64,000 bases of DNA from Sipunculus nudus (lineage: Eukaryota; Annelida; Sipuncula; Golfingiida; Sipunculidae), in the NCBI GenBank assembly GCA_026874595.1, contig CM049310.1, forward strand, positions 3,098,001-3,162,000, in the 5' to 3' direction. Positions within the stretch are counted from its first letter, which is position 1, and the number at the start of each line of letters is the position of its first letter. The notes under the pieces are model-generated. The model saw only the letters and a list, made by a program, of their open reading frames with translations. It was not told the origin of the DNA and ran no database searches. Positions 13,441 to 25,691 of this stretch are shown in pieces. Made by a program: the position numbers and the translations under genes.

Positions 13441-16400
13441 TTATAAATGTACCTTGAACTTTCGGTTAAATTGCAGTATGTGATGGACGTACATTGAACT
13501 CTCGGTTAAATGCAGTATGTGATGGACGTACATTGAACTCTCGGTTAAATGAAGTATGTGATGGACGTAAATTGAACTTTCGGTTAAATGCAGTATGTTA
13601 TAAATGTACATTGAACTCTCGGTTAAATGCAGTATGTGATGGACGTACATTGAATTTTCGGTTAAATGCAGTATGTTATAAATGTACATTGAACTTTCGG
13701 TTAAATGCAGTATGTGATGGACGTACATTGAACTTTCGGTTAAATGAAGTATGTGATGGACGTACATTGAACTTTCGGTTAAATGCAGTATGTTATAAAT
13801 GTACATTGAACTCTCGGTTAAATGCAGTATGTGATGGACGTACATTGAATTTTCGGTTAAATGCAGTATGTTATAAATGTACATTGAACTTTCGGTTATA
13901 TGCAGTATGTGATGGACGTACATTGAACTTGCGGTTAAATGAAGTATGTGATGGACGTACATTGAACTTTCGGTTAAATGCAGTATGTGATGGACGTACA
14001 TTGAACTTTCGGTTAAATGGAGTATGTGATGGACGTACATTGAACTTTCGGTTAAATGCAGTATGTTATAAATGTACATTGAACTCTCGGTTAAATGCAG
14101 TATGTGATGGACGTACATTGAACTTTCGGTTAAATGCAGTATGTGATGGACGTACATTGAACTCTCGGTTAAATGCAGTATGTGATGGACGTACATTGAA
14201 CTTGCGGTTAAATGAAGTATGTGATGGACGTACATTGAACTTTCGGTTAAATGCAGTATGTGTTGGTCGTACATTGAACTTTCGGTTAAATGCAGTATGT
14301 GATGGACGTACATTGAACTTTCGGTTAAATGCAGTATGTTATAAATGTACATTGAACTCTCGGTTAAATGCAGTATGTGATGGACGTACATTGAACTTTC
14401 GGTTAAATACAGTATGTGATGGACGTACATTGAACTTTCGGTTAAATGCAGTATGTGATGGACGTACATTGAACTTTCGGTTAAATACAGTATGTGATGG
14501 ACGTACATTGAACTTTCGGTTAAATGCAGTATGTGATGGACGTACATTGAACTTTCGGTTAAATGCAGTATGTTATAAATGTACATTGAACTCTCGGTTA
14601 AATGCAGTATGTGATGGACGTACATTGAACTTTCGGTTAAATACAGTATGTGATGGACGTACATTGAATTTTCGGTTAAATGCAGTATGTGATGGACGTA
14701 CATTGAACTTTCGGTTAAATACAGTATGTGATGGACGTACATTGAACTTTCGGTTAAATGCAGTATGTGATGGACGTACATTGAACTTCCGGTTAAATGC
14801 AGTATGTGATGGACGTACATTGAACTTTCGGTTAAATGCAGTATGTGATGGACGTACATTGAACTTTCGGTTAAATGCAGTATGTTATAAATGTACATTG
14901 AACGTTCGGTTAAATGCAGTATGTGATGGACGTACATTTAACTTTCGGTTAAATGCAGTATGTGATGGACGTACATTGAACTTTCGGTTAAATACAGTAT
15001 GTGATGGACGTACATTGAACTTTCGGTTAAATGCAGTATGTGATGGACGTACATTGAACTTTCGGTTAAATGCAGTATGTGATGGACGTACATTGAACTT
15101 TCGGTTAAATGCAGTATGTAATAAATGTACATTGAACTCTCGGTTAAATGCAGTATGTAATGGACGTACATTGAACTTTCGGTTAAATGCAGTATGTTAT
15201 AAATGTACATTGAACTCTCGGTTAAATGCAGTATGTGATGGACGTACATTGAACTTTCGGTTAAATACAGTATGTGATGGACGTACATTGAACGTTCGGT
15301 TAAATGCAGTATGTGATGGACGTACATTGAACTTTCGGTTAAATGCAGTATGTGATGGACGTACATTGAACTTTCGGTTAAATGCAGTATGTTATAAATG
15401 TACATTGAACTCTCGGTTAAATGCAGTATGTGATGGACGTACATTGAATTTTCGGTTAAATGCAGTATGTTATAAATGTACATTGAACTCTCGGTTAAAT
15501 GCAGTATGTGATGGACGTACATTGAACTTTCGGTTAAATGCAGTATGTGATGGACGTACATTCAATTTTCGGTTAAATGCAGTATGTTATAAATGTACAT
15601 TGAACTTTCGGTACAATGCAGTATGTGATGGACGTACATTGAACTTTCGGTACAATGCAGTATGTGATGGACGTACATTGAACTTTCGGTACAATGCAGT
15701 ATGTGATGGACGTACATTGAATTTTCGGTTAAATGCAGTATGTTATAAATGTACATTGAACTTTCGGTTAAATGCAGTATGTGATGGACGTACATTGAAC
15801 TTTCGGTTGAATGCAGTATGGGTTGGACGTACATTTAATTTTCGGTTAAATGCAGTATGTTATAAATGTACATTGAACTCTCGGTTAAATGCAGTATGTG
15901 ATGGACGTACATTGAATTTTCGGTTAAATGCAGTATGTTATAAATGTACCTTGAACTTTCGGTTAAATGCAGTATGTGATGGACGTACATTGAACTCTCG
16001 GTTAAATGCAGTATGTGATGGACGTACATTGAACTCTCGGTTAAATGAAGTATGTGATGGACGTAAATTGAACTTTCGGTTAAATGCAGTATGTTATAAA
16101 TGTACATTGAACTCTCGGTTAAATGCAGTATGTGATGGACGTACATTGAATTTTCGGTTAAATGCAGTATGTGATGGACGTACATTGAACTTTCGGTTAA
16201 ATGAAGTATGTGATGGACGTACATTGAACTTTCGGTTAAATGCAGTATGTTATAAATGTACATTGAACTCTCGGTTAAATGCAGTATGTGATGGACGTAC
16301 ATTGAATTTTCGGTTAAATGCAGTATGTTATAAATGTACATTGAACTTTCGGTTATATGCAGTATGTGATGGACGTACATTGAACTTGCGGTTAAATGAA

Positions 16401-17700
16401 GTATGTGATGGACGTACATTGAACTTTCGGTTAAATGCAGTATGTGATGGACGTACATTGAACTTTCGGTTAAATGCAGTATGTGATGGACGTACATTGA
16501 ACTTGCGGTTAAATGAAGTATGTGATGGACGTACATTGAACTCTCGGTTAAATGCAGTATGTGATGGACGTACATTGAACTTGCGGTTAAATGAAGTATG
16601 TGATGGACGTACATTGAACTTTCAGTTAAATGCAGTATGTGTTGGTCGTACATTGAACTTTCGGTTAAATGCAGTATGTGATGGACGTACATTGAACTTT
16701 CGGTTAAATGCAGTATGTTATAAATGTACATTGAACTCTCGGTTAAATGCAGTATGTGATGGACGTACATTGAACTTTCGGTTAAATACAGTATGTGATG
16801 GACGTACATTGAACTTTCGGTTAAATGCAGTATGTGATGGACGTACATTGAACTTTCGGTTAAATACAGTATGTGATGGACGTACATTGAACTTTCGGTT
16901 AAATGCAGTATGTGATGGACGTACATTGAACTTTCGGTTAAATGCAGTATGTTATAAACGTACATTGAACTTTCGGTTAAATACAGTATGTGATGGACGT
17001 ACATTGAATTTTCGGTTAAATGCAGTATGTGATGGACGTACATTGAACTTTCGGTTAAATACAGTATGTGATGGACGTACATTGAACTTTCGGTTAAATG
17101 CAGTATGTGATGGACGTACATTGAACTTTCGGTTAAATGCAGTATGTGATGGACGTACATTGAACTTTCGGTTAAATGCAGTATGTGATGGACGTACATT
17201 GAACTTTCGGTTAAATGCAGTATGTTATAAATGTACATTGAACTCTCGGTTAAATGCAGTATGTGATGGACGTACATTGAACTTTCGGTTAAATACAGTA
17301 TGTGATGGACGTACATTTAACTTTCGGTTAAATGCTGTATGTGATGGACGTACATTGAACTTTCGGTTAAATGCAGTATGTGATGGACGTACATTGAACT
17401 TTCGGTTAAATGCAGTATGTGATGGACGTACATTGAACTTTCGGTTAAATGCAGTATGTTATAAATGTACATTGAACTCTCGGTTAAATGCAGTATGTAA
17501 TGGACGTACATTGAACTTTCGGTTAAATGCAGTATGTTATAAATGAACTCTCGGTTAAATGCAGTATGTGATGGACGTACATTGAACTTTCGGTTAAATA
17601 CAGTATGTGATGGACGTACATTGAACGTTCGGTTAAATGCAGTATGTGATGGACGTACATTGAACTTTCGGTTAAATGCAGTATGTTATAACTGTACATT
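13441..17700 (+). repeat. Higher-order duplication, shift 2,496 then 2,340 bp
   Basis: Distinctive monomers recur in the same order. ACCTTGAAC at 13452 recurs near 15949. AATGAAGTATG followed by GACGTAAATTG at 13551 recurs at 16047 (shift 2,496 = 64 x 39). GTATGTAATGG at 15153 recurs at 17493 and AACGTTCGG at 15291 recurs at 17624 (shift 2,340 = 60 x 39, minus a 7-bp deletion). The drop from 64 to 60 units indicates loss of four monomers from the second copy, in register with the 39-bp period. Confidence 0.8.
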
Positions 17701-18349
17701 GAACTCTCGGTTAAATGCAGTATGTGATGGACGTACATTGAATTTTCGGTTAAATGCAGTATGTTATAAATGTACATTGAACTCTCGGTTAAATGCAGTA
17801 TGTGATGGACGTACATTGAACTTTCGGTTAAATGCAGTTTGTGATGGACGTACATTCAATTTTCGGTTAAATGCAATATGTTATAAATGTACATTGAACT
17901 TTCGGTACAATGCAGTATGTGATGGACGTACATTGAACTTTCGGTACAATGCAGTATGTGATGGACGTACATTGAACTTTCGGTACAATGCAGTATGTGA
18001 TGGACGTACATTGAATTTTCGGTTAAATGCAGTATGTTATAAATGTACATTGAACTTTCGGTACAATGCAGTATGTGATGGACGTACATTGAACTTTCGG
18101 TACAATGCAGTATGTGATGGACGTTCATTGAATTTTCGGTTAAATGCAGTATTTTATAAATGTACATTGAACTTTCGGTACAATGCAGTATGTGATGGAC
18201 GTACATTGAACTTTCGGTACAATGCAGTATGTGATGGACGTACATTGAACTTTCGGTTAAATGCAGTATGTGATGGACGTACATTGAACTTTCGGTTAAA
18301 TGCAGTATGTGATGGACGTACATTGAATTTTCGGTTAAATGCAGTATGT

Positions 18350-19880
18350 TATAAATGTACATTGAACTCTCGGTTAAATGCAGTATGTGATGGACGTACA
18401 TTGAACTTTCGGTTAAATGCAGTATGTGATGGACGTACATTGAATTTTCGGTTAAATGCAGTATGTTATAAATGTACATTGAACTTTCGGTTAAATGCAG
18501 TATGTGATGGACGTACATTGAACTTTCGGTTAAATGCAGTATGTTATAAATGTACATTGAACTCTCGGTTAAATGCAGTATGTGATGGACGTACATTGAA
18601 CTTTCGGTTAAATACATTATGTGATGGACGTACATTGAACTTTCGGTTAAATGCAGTATGTGATGGACGTACATTGAATTTTCGGTTAAATGCAGTATGT
18701 TATAAATGTACATTGAACTCTCGGTTAAATGCAGTATGTGATGGACGTACATTGAACTTTCGGTTAAATGCAGTATGTGATGGACGTACATTGAATTTTC
18801 GGTTAAATGCAGTATGTTATAAATGTACATTGAACTTTCGGTTAAATGCAGTATGTGATGGACGTACATTGAACTTTCGGTTAAATGCAGTATGTTATAA
18901 ATGTACATTAAACTCTCGGTTAAATGCAGTACATGATGGACGTACATTGGACTTTCGGTTAAATGCAGTATGTTATAAATGTACATTGAACTCTCGGTTA
19001 AATGCAGTATGTGATGGACGTACATTGAACTTTCGGTACAATGCAGTATGTGATGGACGTACATTGAACTTTCGGTTAAATGCAGTATGTGATGGACGTA
19101 CATTGAACTTTCGGTTAAATGCAGTATGTGATGGACGTACATTGAATTTTCGGTTAAATGCAGTATGTTATAAATGTACATTGAACTCTCGGTTAAATGC
19201 AGTATGTGATGGACGTACATTGAACTTTCGGTTAAATGCAGTATGTGATGGACGTACATTGAATTTTCGGTTAAATGCAGTATGTTATAAATGTACATTG
19301 AACTTTCGGTTAAATGCAGTATGTGATGGACGTACATTGAACTTTCGGTTAAATGCAGTATGTTATAAATGTACATTGAACTCTCGGTTAAATGCAGTAT
19401 GTGATGGACGTACATTGAACTTTCGGTTAAATACATTATGTGATGGACGTACATGGAACTTTCGGTTAAATGCAGTATGTGATGGACGTACATTGAATTT
19501 TCGGTTAAATGCAGTATGTTATAAATGTACATTGAACTCTCGGTTAAATGCAGTATGTGATGGACGTACATTGAACTTTCGGTTAAATGCAGTATGTGAT
19601 GGACGTACATTGAATTTTCGGTTAAATGCAGTATGTTATAAATGTACATTGAACTTTCGGTTAAATGCAGTATGTGATGGACGTACATTGAACTTTCGGT
19701 TAAATGCAGTATGTTATAAATGTACATTAAACTCTCGGTTAAATGCAGTACATGATGGACGTACATTGGACTTTCGGTTAAATGCAGTATGTTATAAATG
19801 TACATTGAACTCTCGGTTAAATGCAGTATGTGATGGACGTACATTTTATTTTCGGTTAAATGCAGTATGTTAGAAATGTA
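18350..19880 (+). repeat. 819-bp (21-monomer) tandem higher-order repeat
   Basis: Within the 3' part of the 39-bp array, rare monomers recur at exactly 819 bp (21 x 39). AATACATTATG occurs at 18611 and 19430, and ACATGATGG at 18931 and 19750. The copies are nearly identical; one visible difference is ACATGGAAC near 19453 in the second copy. Confidence 0.85.
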
Positions 19881-20589
19881 CATTGAACTTTCGGTTAAAT
19901 GCAGTATGTGATGGACGTACAATGAACTTTCGGTTAAATGCAGTATGTGATGGACGTACATTGAATTTGCGGTTAAATGCAGTATGTGATGGACGTACAA
20001 AGAACTTTCGGTTAAATGCAGTATATGATGGTCGTACATATAATTTTCGGTTAAATGCAGTATGTGATGGACGTACATTGAACTTTCGGTTAAATGCAGT
20101 ATGTGATGGACGTACATTGAACTTTCGGTTAAATGAAGTATGTGATGGACGTACATTGAACTTTCGGTTAAATGCAGTATGTTATAAATGTACATTGAAC
20201 TCTCGGTTAAATACAGTATGTGATGGACGTACATTGAACTTTCGGTTAAATGCTATATGTGATGGACATACATTTAATTTTCGGTTAAATGCAGTATGTG
20301 ATGGACGTACATTGAACTTTCGGTACAATGCAGTATGTGATGGACGTACATTGAACTTGCGGTCAAATGCAGTATGTTATAAATGTACATTGAACTCTCG
20401 GTTAAATGCAGTATGTGATGGACGTACATTGAACTTTCGGTACAATGCAGTATGTGATGGACGTACATTGAACTTGCGGTTAAATGCAGTATGTGATGGT
20501 CGTACATTAAACTTTCGGTACAATGCAGTATGTGATGGACGTACATTGAACTTTCGGTTAAATGCAGTATGTGTTGGACGTACATTGCA

Positions 20590-22202
20590 GGGAGTGAATT
20601 TTAGTAGCATGGTTTATTGGGCATAAATTCAAATTGTCACACTCATGGACTATTGTTATTGGCAACCGGATACTTGCAAGGAAACACTAAGACAGCTTAT
20701 GGTTAATTTTCCTGAAACTTCAGAATGTATAGAATATTGAAATAAGTAAAAAATATTACAACAAGGTATCGATTCCATAGCTATTTTAATGTTTTCCTTT
20801 TTACTGATTGTACCAGCGTGGGAGTGAAAGTCAATTCGACTTAGACACGCAAAAATGAATCATTTAGACAGACCAAACAAAGGATGATGTATAACGACAC
20901 GGCAGCTTTTTATTTTTTTATGCAGCGGTGTTCTCGCTTCAAAGGTCTCCCTTTTCTACATACATTATGCATGATACACAGCGTTGGATATAAATAACCA
21001 ACTGATTGGTGTACTTCCTGCCATATAAAAAAAAATCAATAAACGGGTTAAGCTGCGTTAACTAGGGATCAGTTGTAGGCCACATATAAAACTGTCGATG
21101 TTCTCTCTAAATTCCGCTTAACAATAGGGGTTCACGTACCCATTACAGGCTTCTGCATTTCCTTGGGGAAATATCACTCAGGGTGTGCTTTATACACCTC
21201 AGGTTACAAATGTGTAAGGAATAATATATATAAATCCATTTCCAGAAGTGTGTTTTAATGTACAGAAATATAACTGATCATTCCATTAGTGTATCATTTA
21301 GGTTAATTTTCGTTCAGGAGCTTGTTACCTCATACTACCAGTGCAGGATGATGGGTGAGATAATCCAGTTCACTGATCATGCATTGGCTGGTCTTGTTAC
21401 TAATGAAACAATAAGTACCAAAAAAGTGAGTTCGGAATGTAATTAGTTCGTAGAGTCACATTAGTCTTCAGTTCAGTGCGTTGTAGGTCAAGGGGGCAGG
21501 TAATACTCGTGTATTCAGGAAGGTGTTGGGATTTCAAATTATTAGCCGGGACGGAGACATCAGTGTAAACGGTTAACACTTCCCAAAAATCCTGGACCTT
21601 TGAGCAGTGAATATATGGAGCATGCAGGGGTCCCAGATAGGTGACATTAAAATATTACCCAAACTGCTGACACCGTCTATTAATGTTTTTTTCATTGCTT
21701 CCGCCAGGAGGGTATTCATTCCATCCCGTTTGTGAACGTGTGTGTTTGTGTGTGTGTGTTTCTTCACAATATAACTCACGCAATCTTGAACGGAATCTCA
21801 TGAAATTTACAGGGTATTAAGGAGAGAGCCAATGAAGAAATTGTTAGATTTGGATGTGGATTCGGTACAATATCCGGATTCAGGAACATCATCAAGAAAT
21901 ATACACAAAAGTGCAGTCACTTATGCACAAATGAACCTCGGAATATGGGCCGAATAAGTGAATGTCCACATGGTAGACGCTTGGAATCGTTAGAATTCAG
22001 ATTTCTAGTTTCTTATTGAATTATATTTGTGGCTTAAAAATTCTCAGGTTCACTTAGTAAGATAATGAAGATAGCTATAGATTATATGTTCACAAACTTT
22101 ACAACCGATAAGTCTCGATAGATTTTTTAACTGGCAAATGTATTATTTCCACAACATATTTTGCTTCAAGAATATGCCCCTTTAGTTCCATCTATTCAAA
22201 AA

Positions 22203-22203
<1 letters not shown>
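20590..22203. other. No gene seen; one diverged dispersed repeat
   Basis: Mostly unique AT-rich DNA. Around 21690-21790 is a TTCCGCCAGGAGGGTATTC stretch followed by a GT-rich run and GGAATCTCATGAAATTT. This resembles a dispersed repeat type common in marine invertebrate genomes (recall, not checked). No coding region is supported. Confidence 0.4.

Positions 22204-22204
<1 letters not shown>

Positions 22205-22275
<71 letters not shown>
22205..22275. repeat. (AT)n microsatellite
   Basis: About 35 uninterrupted AT dinucleotides. Confidence 0.98.
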
Positions 22276-22276
<1 letters not shown>

Positions 22277-22816
22277 CAACTAGAAATAGTTCGGTAATCA
22301 GCCATTTTAGTTTATTGACCAGGTAAACTTGCAACGATTAGTGCAGGAAGCATGCAGTGCATGTTGACACATTCCAAACAACTTCAGTATATAGCTTGAG
22401 CCAGTTGATGGGCTAAAAATGAATTCTCAATAGATTATGTCCGTAATGTTACAGCGTGTTCATATACACAGATGTTATTTCACGGTAAGTTTGGTCTCAG
22501 TCCGGCGAGGTGGTAGTGGTTATTTTGACAGTATTATATTACATTCACGGCAAACATTACGAGAGGCAGGTAGTGTACTAATCATATTGATTACAGGAAG
22601 CAGGAAAGGCCTAAAGGTAGGGTTGCACCAGTGAATCCCTGGAAAGGAGACTGCCAAGGCGTCATCATTAATGGATTAAATTTATACCTGCTGTTAAATG
22701 ATGTAGATAAGAAAATAAGTTTATCGGTGTACTTAACCAAGAAACATAAGGTATAAAAAGGCTGGTTACTCATTCATGACGTGCGTCATAAAAAGATTGT
22801 ATTATGAAATCTCGCC

Positions 22817-23013
22817 CGACGACCACCCCGCTAAGAAGACCACCCCGCTATGACGACCACCCCGCTAAGAAGACCACCCCGCTATGACGACCACCCCGCT
22901 AAGAAGACCACCCCGCTATGACGACCACCCCGCTAAGAAGACCACCCCGCTATGACGATCTCCCCGCTAAGAAGACCACCCCGCTATGACGATCTCCCCG
23001 CTATGACGATAAC
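22817..23013 (+). repeat. 17/34-bp CCCCGCTA tandem repeat
   Basis: Alternating 17-bp subunits GACCACCCCGCTAAGAA and GACCACCCCGCTATGAC form a 34-bp dimer repeated about four times. They are followed by variants with GATCTCCCCGCTA. Two further CCCGCTAACAC motifs lie at 23050-23080. It is strikingly C-rich against an AT-rich background and shows no sign of being coding. Confidence 0.9.
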
Positions 23014-23303
23014 TTTTTTGGTCCAAGACTAATGTATATAATCATAAAAAACCCCGCTAACACGACCAACCCGCTAACACTTAAGCTGTTAGGGAGATTT
23101 CACTGCATATGATTTTCAGTAGAAATCTACCGTATTAGAGCTCCAGCCCCTTGAACATTTCTTTCCAGAAAAAAATATAAAAGTTTGTTTTGTAATTATG
23201 TGCTTTTACCATGTAACAAAAAGTTTTTATTATCAAGCTAGGTGTCTTCTGATCATATGAAATTTCATCTCAAATTTGGAACAAGTGACCCATGGGTCAT
23301 GAC

Positions 23304-25315
23304 GCTCAGCTGACTGGGAAGAGATTCGCAAAAGGGAATTTTTATCATCTGAATTGTAGTATATACCCATTCAACTGAAGCATCAAACAGATTAACCAAC
23401 AGGCCAAGATTGTGTCTGCATTTATATATATTTCAAAAATAAAGAAAAAATGCATAAACTTAAAAAAAAATACAGGTGGCTCCACCAGTCTGCAGAAACT
23501 AATAAAAACACTTTATGGTCAATATACATGCAAAGAATCATGGTGATCTCTGCATTAGTTGTTCAGATACTTCAGCTTTTGTATCAAATTTTCCATTATT
23601 CTGAGGGATACTTCGGAGTCCTATAGGTTGAAGGATATGGGAAACAGAGACCTAATTTCAGGTTTCCACAGACACTATTCATGGGCCTCCTTGCATGACA
23701 AGAATGAAGATTCTAGGTCCAGTTGTTACTATTTGTACCCTGTTGACAGATAACCACATCTTAAACGGTATCAAAAATAGAGAAAAAAAAATCGTAAAAA
23801 TTTGAAAAAAAATAGAGGTGGCGCACGCAGTCTGCAGAAACTGATGGAACACCTCATGATCAATATGTATGCGAAAAATCATGACCATCAGTGTTGTAGT
23901 TATTGAGATACTGCAGTTTTTGTATCAAATTTTTTCATCATTCTGGGGGGTATTTGGGAGCCATACAGCATAAAGGATATGGGTAACAGAGACCTAATTT
24001 CAGGTTTCCATGGAGACTTTTCATGGGTCTCCCTGTGTGTCAAGATTCTAGGTCCAGTTGTTATGATTTGTGCCCTGTTAACAGATGTCCATATCTTTAA
24101 AGGTCTAAAAATAGAGAAAAATTCGTAAAAAAACCTGAACAAATACAGGTGGTGCCACCAGTCTGCAGAAACTGATGAAACACTCCATGATCAATGAACA
24201 AAACAGAACAGAACTTTATTCAGGTAAAATGGCCACAGGGCCTACAGTTCCCAACATGATTGACATAATTCAAGTTCTTTTTTTACAACTGAATGAAAAT
24301 GATCTGAATACAGTCAGGACTGTATCCATGACCAATATCCATGCAAACAATTATGGTGATCTCTGCATTAGTTGTTCAGATACTTCAGCTTTTGTATCAA
24401 ATTTTCCATTATTCTGAGCTGTACTTTGGAGTGCCATAGCTCTAAGGGATATGGGTAACAGAGACCTAATTTCAGGTTTCCATTGAGACTTTTCATAGGT
24501 CTCTCACTGTGTCAAGAATGAAGATTCTAGGTCAAGTCTTTACGATTTGTGCCCTGTTAACAGATGTTCACATTTTTAAAGGTCTCAAAAATAGAGAAAA
24601 CAATTCGTAAAGAATCGAAAAATACAGGTGGCGCCACCAGTCTGCAGAAACTGATGAAACATCTCATGATCAATATGTATGCCTAGAAATCATGACCATC
24701 AGTGATTTAGTTAATGAGATATTGAAGTTTTTGTATGAATTTTTTTACTTTTCTGGGGGGTACTTTGGGGCTTCATAGTTCAAAGGATATGGGTAACAGA
24801 GACCTAATTTCTGGTTTCCAGGAAGACTTTTCATAGATCTCTCACTGTGTCAAGAATGAAGATTCTAGGTCCAGTCTTTACATTTTGTGCCTTGTTAACA
24901 GATGTTCACATTTTTAAAGGTCTTAGAAAATAGAGAAAAAAATTCGTAAAAAATCTTAAAATACAGGTGGCGCCACCAGTCTGCAGGAACTGATGGAACA
25001 TCTCATGATTAATATATATGCCAAAAATCATGACCATCAGTGAAGAAGTTTTCAATCAGATATTGAAGTTTTTATATGAAATTTTTGACTATTCTTGGGG
25101 GTACTTTGGGGCCCCATAGCTCGAAGGATATGGGTAACAGAGACCTAATTTCTGGTTTTCAAGGAGATTTTTCATGGACCTCTCAGAATGTAAAGTTACA
25201 AGTTTCTAGGTCCGTCGGTTACGATTTGTGCCAGGTTAACGGACGGGCGGACAGACAGACGGACGACGGACAAAGGGTGATCGCTATAGCTCAGATGACT
25301 TACAGTCAGCTGAGC
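23304..25315 (+). mobile_element. Composite repeat element with five 340-bp units
   Basis: The element is bounded by a 12-bp inverted pair: GCTCAGCTGACT at 23304-23315 and AGTCAGCTGAGC at 25304-25315. Between them, five diverged units recur with a spacing of about 340 bp. One interval is 470 bp, with extra sequence near 24210-24340. Each unit carries GGGTAACAGAGACCTAATTT, then AGATTCTAGGTCCAG, TTTGTGCCCTGTTAACAG, and usually a GGTGGCGCCACCAGTCTGCAG segment. The 3' end has a GGACGGGCGGACAGACAGAC-type tract followed by GGACAAAGGGTGATCGC. No transposase frame is present, so it would be non-autonomous. This repeat style is typical of bivalve genomes as far as I recall. Confidence 0.6.
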
Positions 25316-25691
25316 TAATAAAAGGACACTGTTAAGATATATCCTTAATGAATGACCCCCCCCCCCCCAACTCCCCTTTCAAACACCCTGGATCCGCCCC
25401 TGAGGCCTGAAGGCTGCATATAATCGATGGCTGCATATAAATAAATCTCTGGTGCTCAGATATATCAATATTTATTTGAATCACAGTAACATGTAAACGT
25501 AATTAACGAAGAAATGGGAAATGATCGAATCACGTCAGACGCCACCTGAGGGTTACAAAAGTAAAAATTTTATATCTGAACAAAGTAGTTGTCAGTAATG
25601 ATAAATTTAACCCGATGACCAAACTTGCCGAAAGCCAAATGATTTCATGAACAATTTAGTTACATTTTCTTACATAAAGATTTGAACTGAC
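25316..25691. other. Poly-C tract, orphan transposon-like end, leader
   Basis: A run of about 13 C near 25357 is followed by CCTGGATCCGCCCCTG (about 25388-25403), which resembles a hAT-type terminus. I found no partner left end. The rest is AT-rich and leads into the kelch gene start; an in-frame TGA lies 9 bp before the ATG. Confidence 0.4.

Larger units (their letters stand above)
12714..20588 (+). repeat. 39-bp minisatellite array, about 200 copies
   Basis: Head-to-tail copies of a 39-bp unit with core TTCGGTTAAATGCAGTATG. Two main monomer types are interspersed: one with GATGGACGTACATTG (or GTTGGACG) and one with TTATAAATGTACATTG. Minor types carry CGGTACAATG, CTTGCGG, or AAATACAG and AATGAAG. 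The plus-strand frame reads as 13-residue repeats (RLNAVCDGRTLNF or RLNAVCYKCTLNS) and is open for over 1,300 codons from 13494 to 17546. The minus strand also has long open frames (YVHHILHLTESSM). The plus frame is interrupted by TGTTAAAAATG near 13361, a 1-bp insertion near 13470, a 7-bp deletion at 17544 and a TAG near 19872. I consider it non-coding satellite DNA. Confidence 0.97.

Noticed and set aside
12714-20588. CRISPR-like appearance of the regular arrays
   Set aside because: Units are contiguous with no unique spacers, and the context is eukaryotic.
25388-25403. hAT-like right terminus CCTGGATCCGCCCCTG
   Set aside because: No complementary left terminus or target duplication found in the window, so not called as an element.
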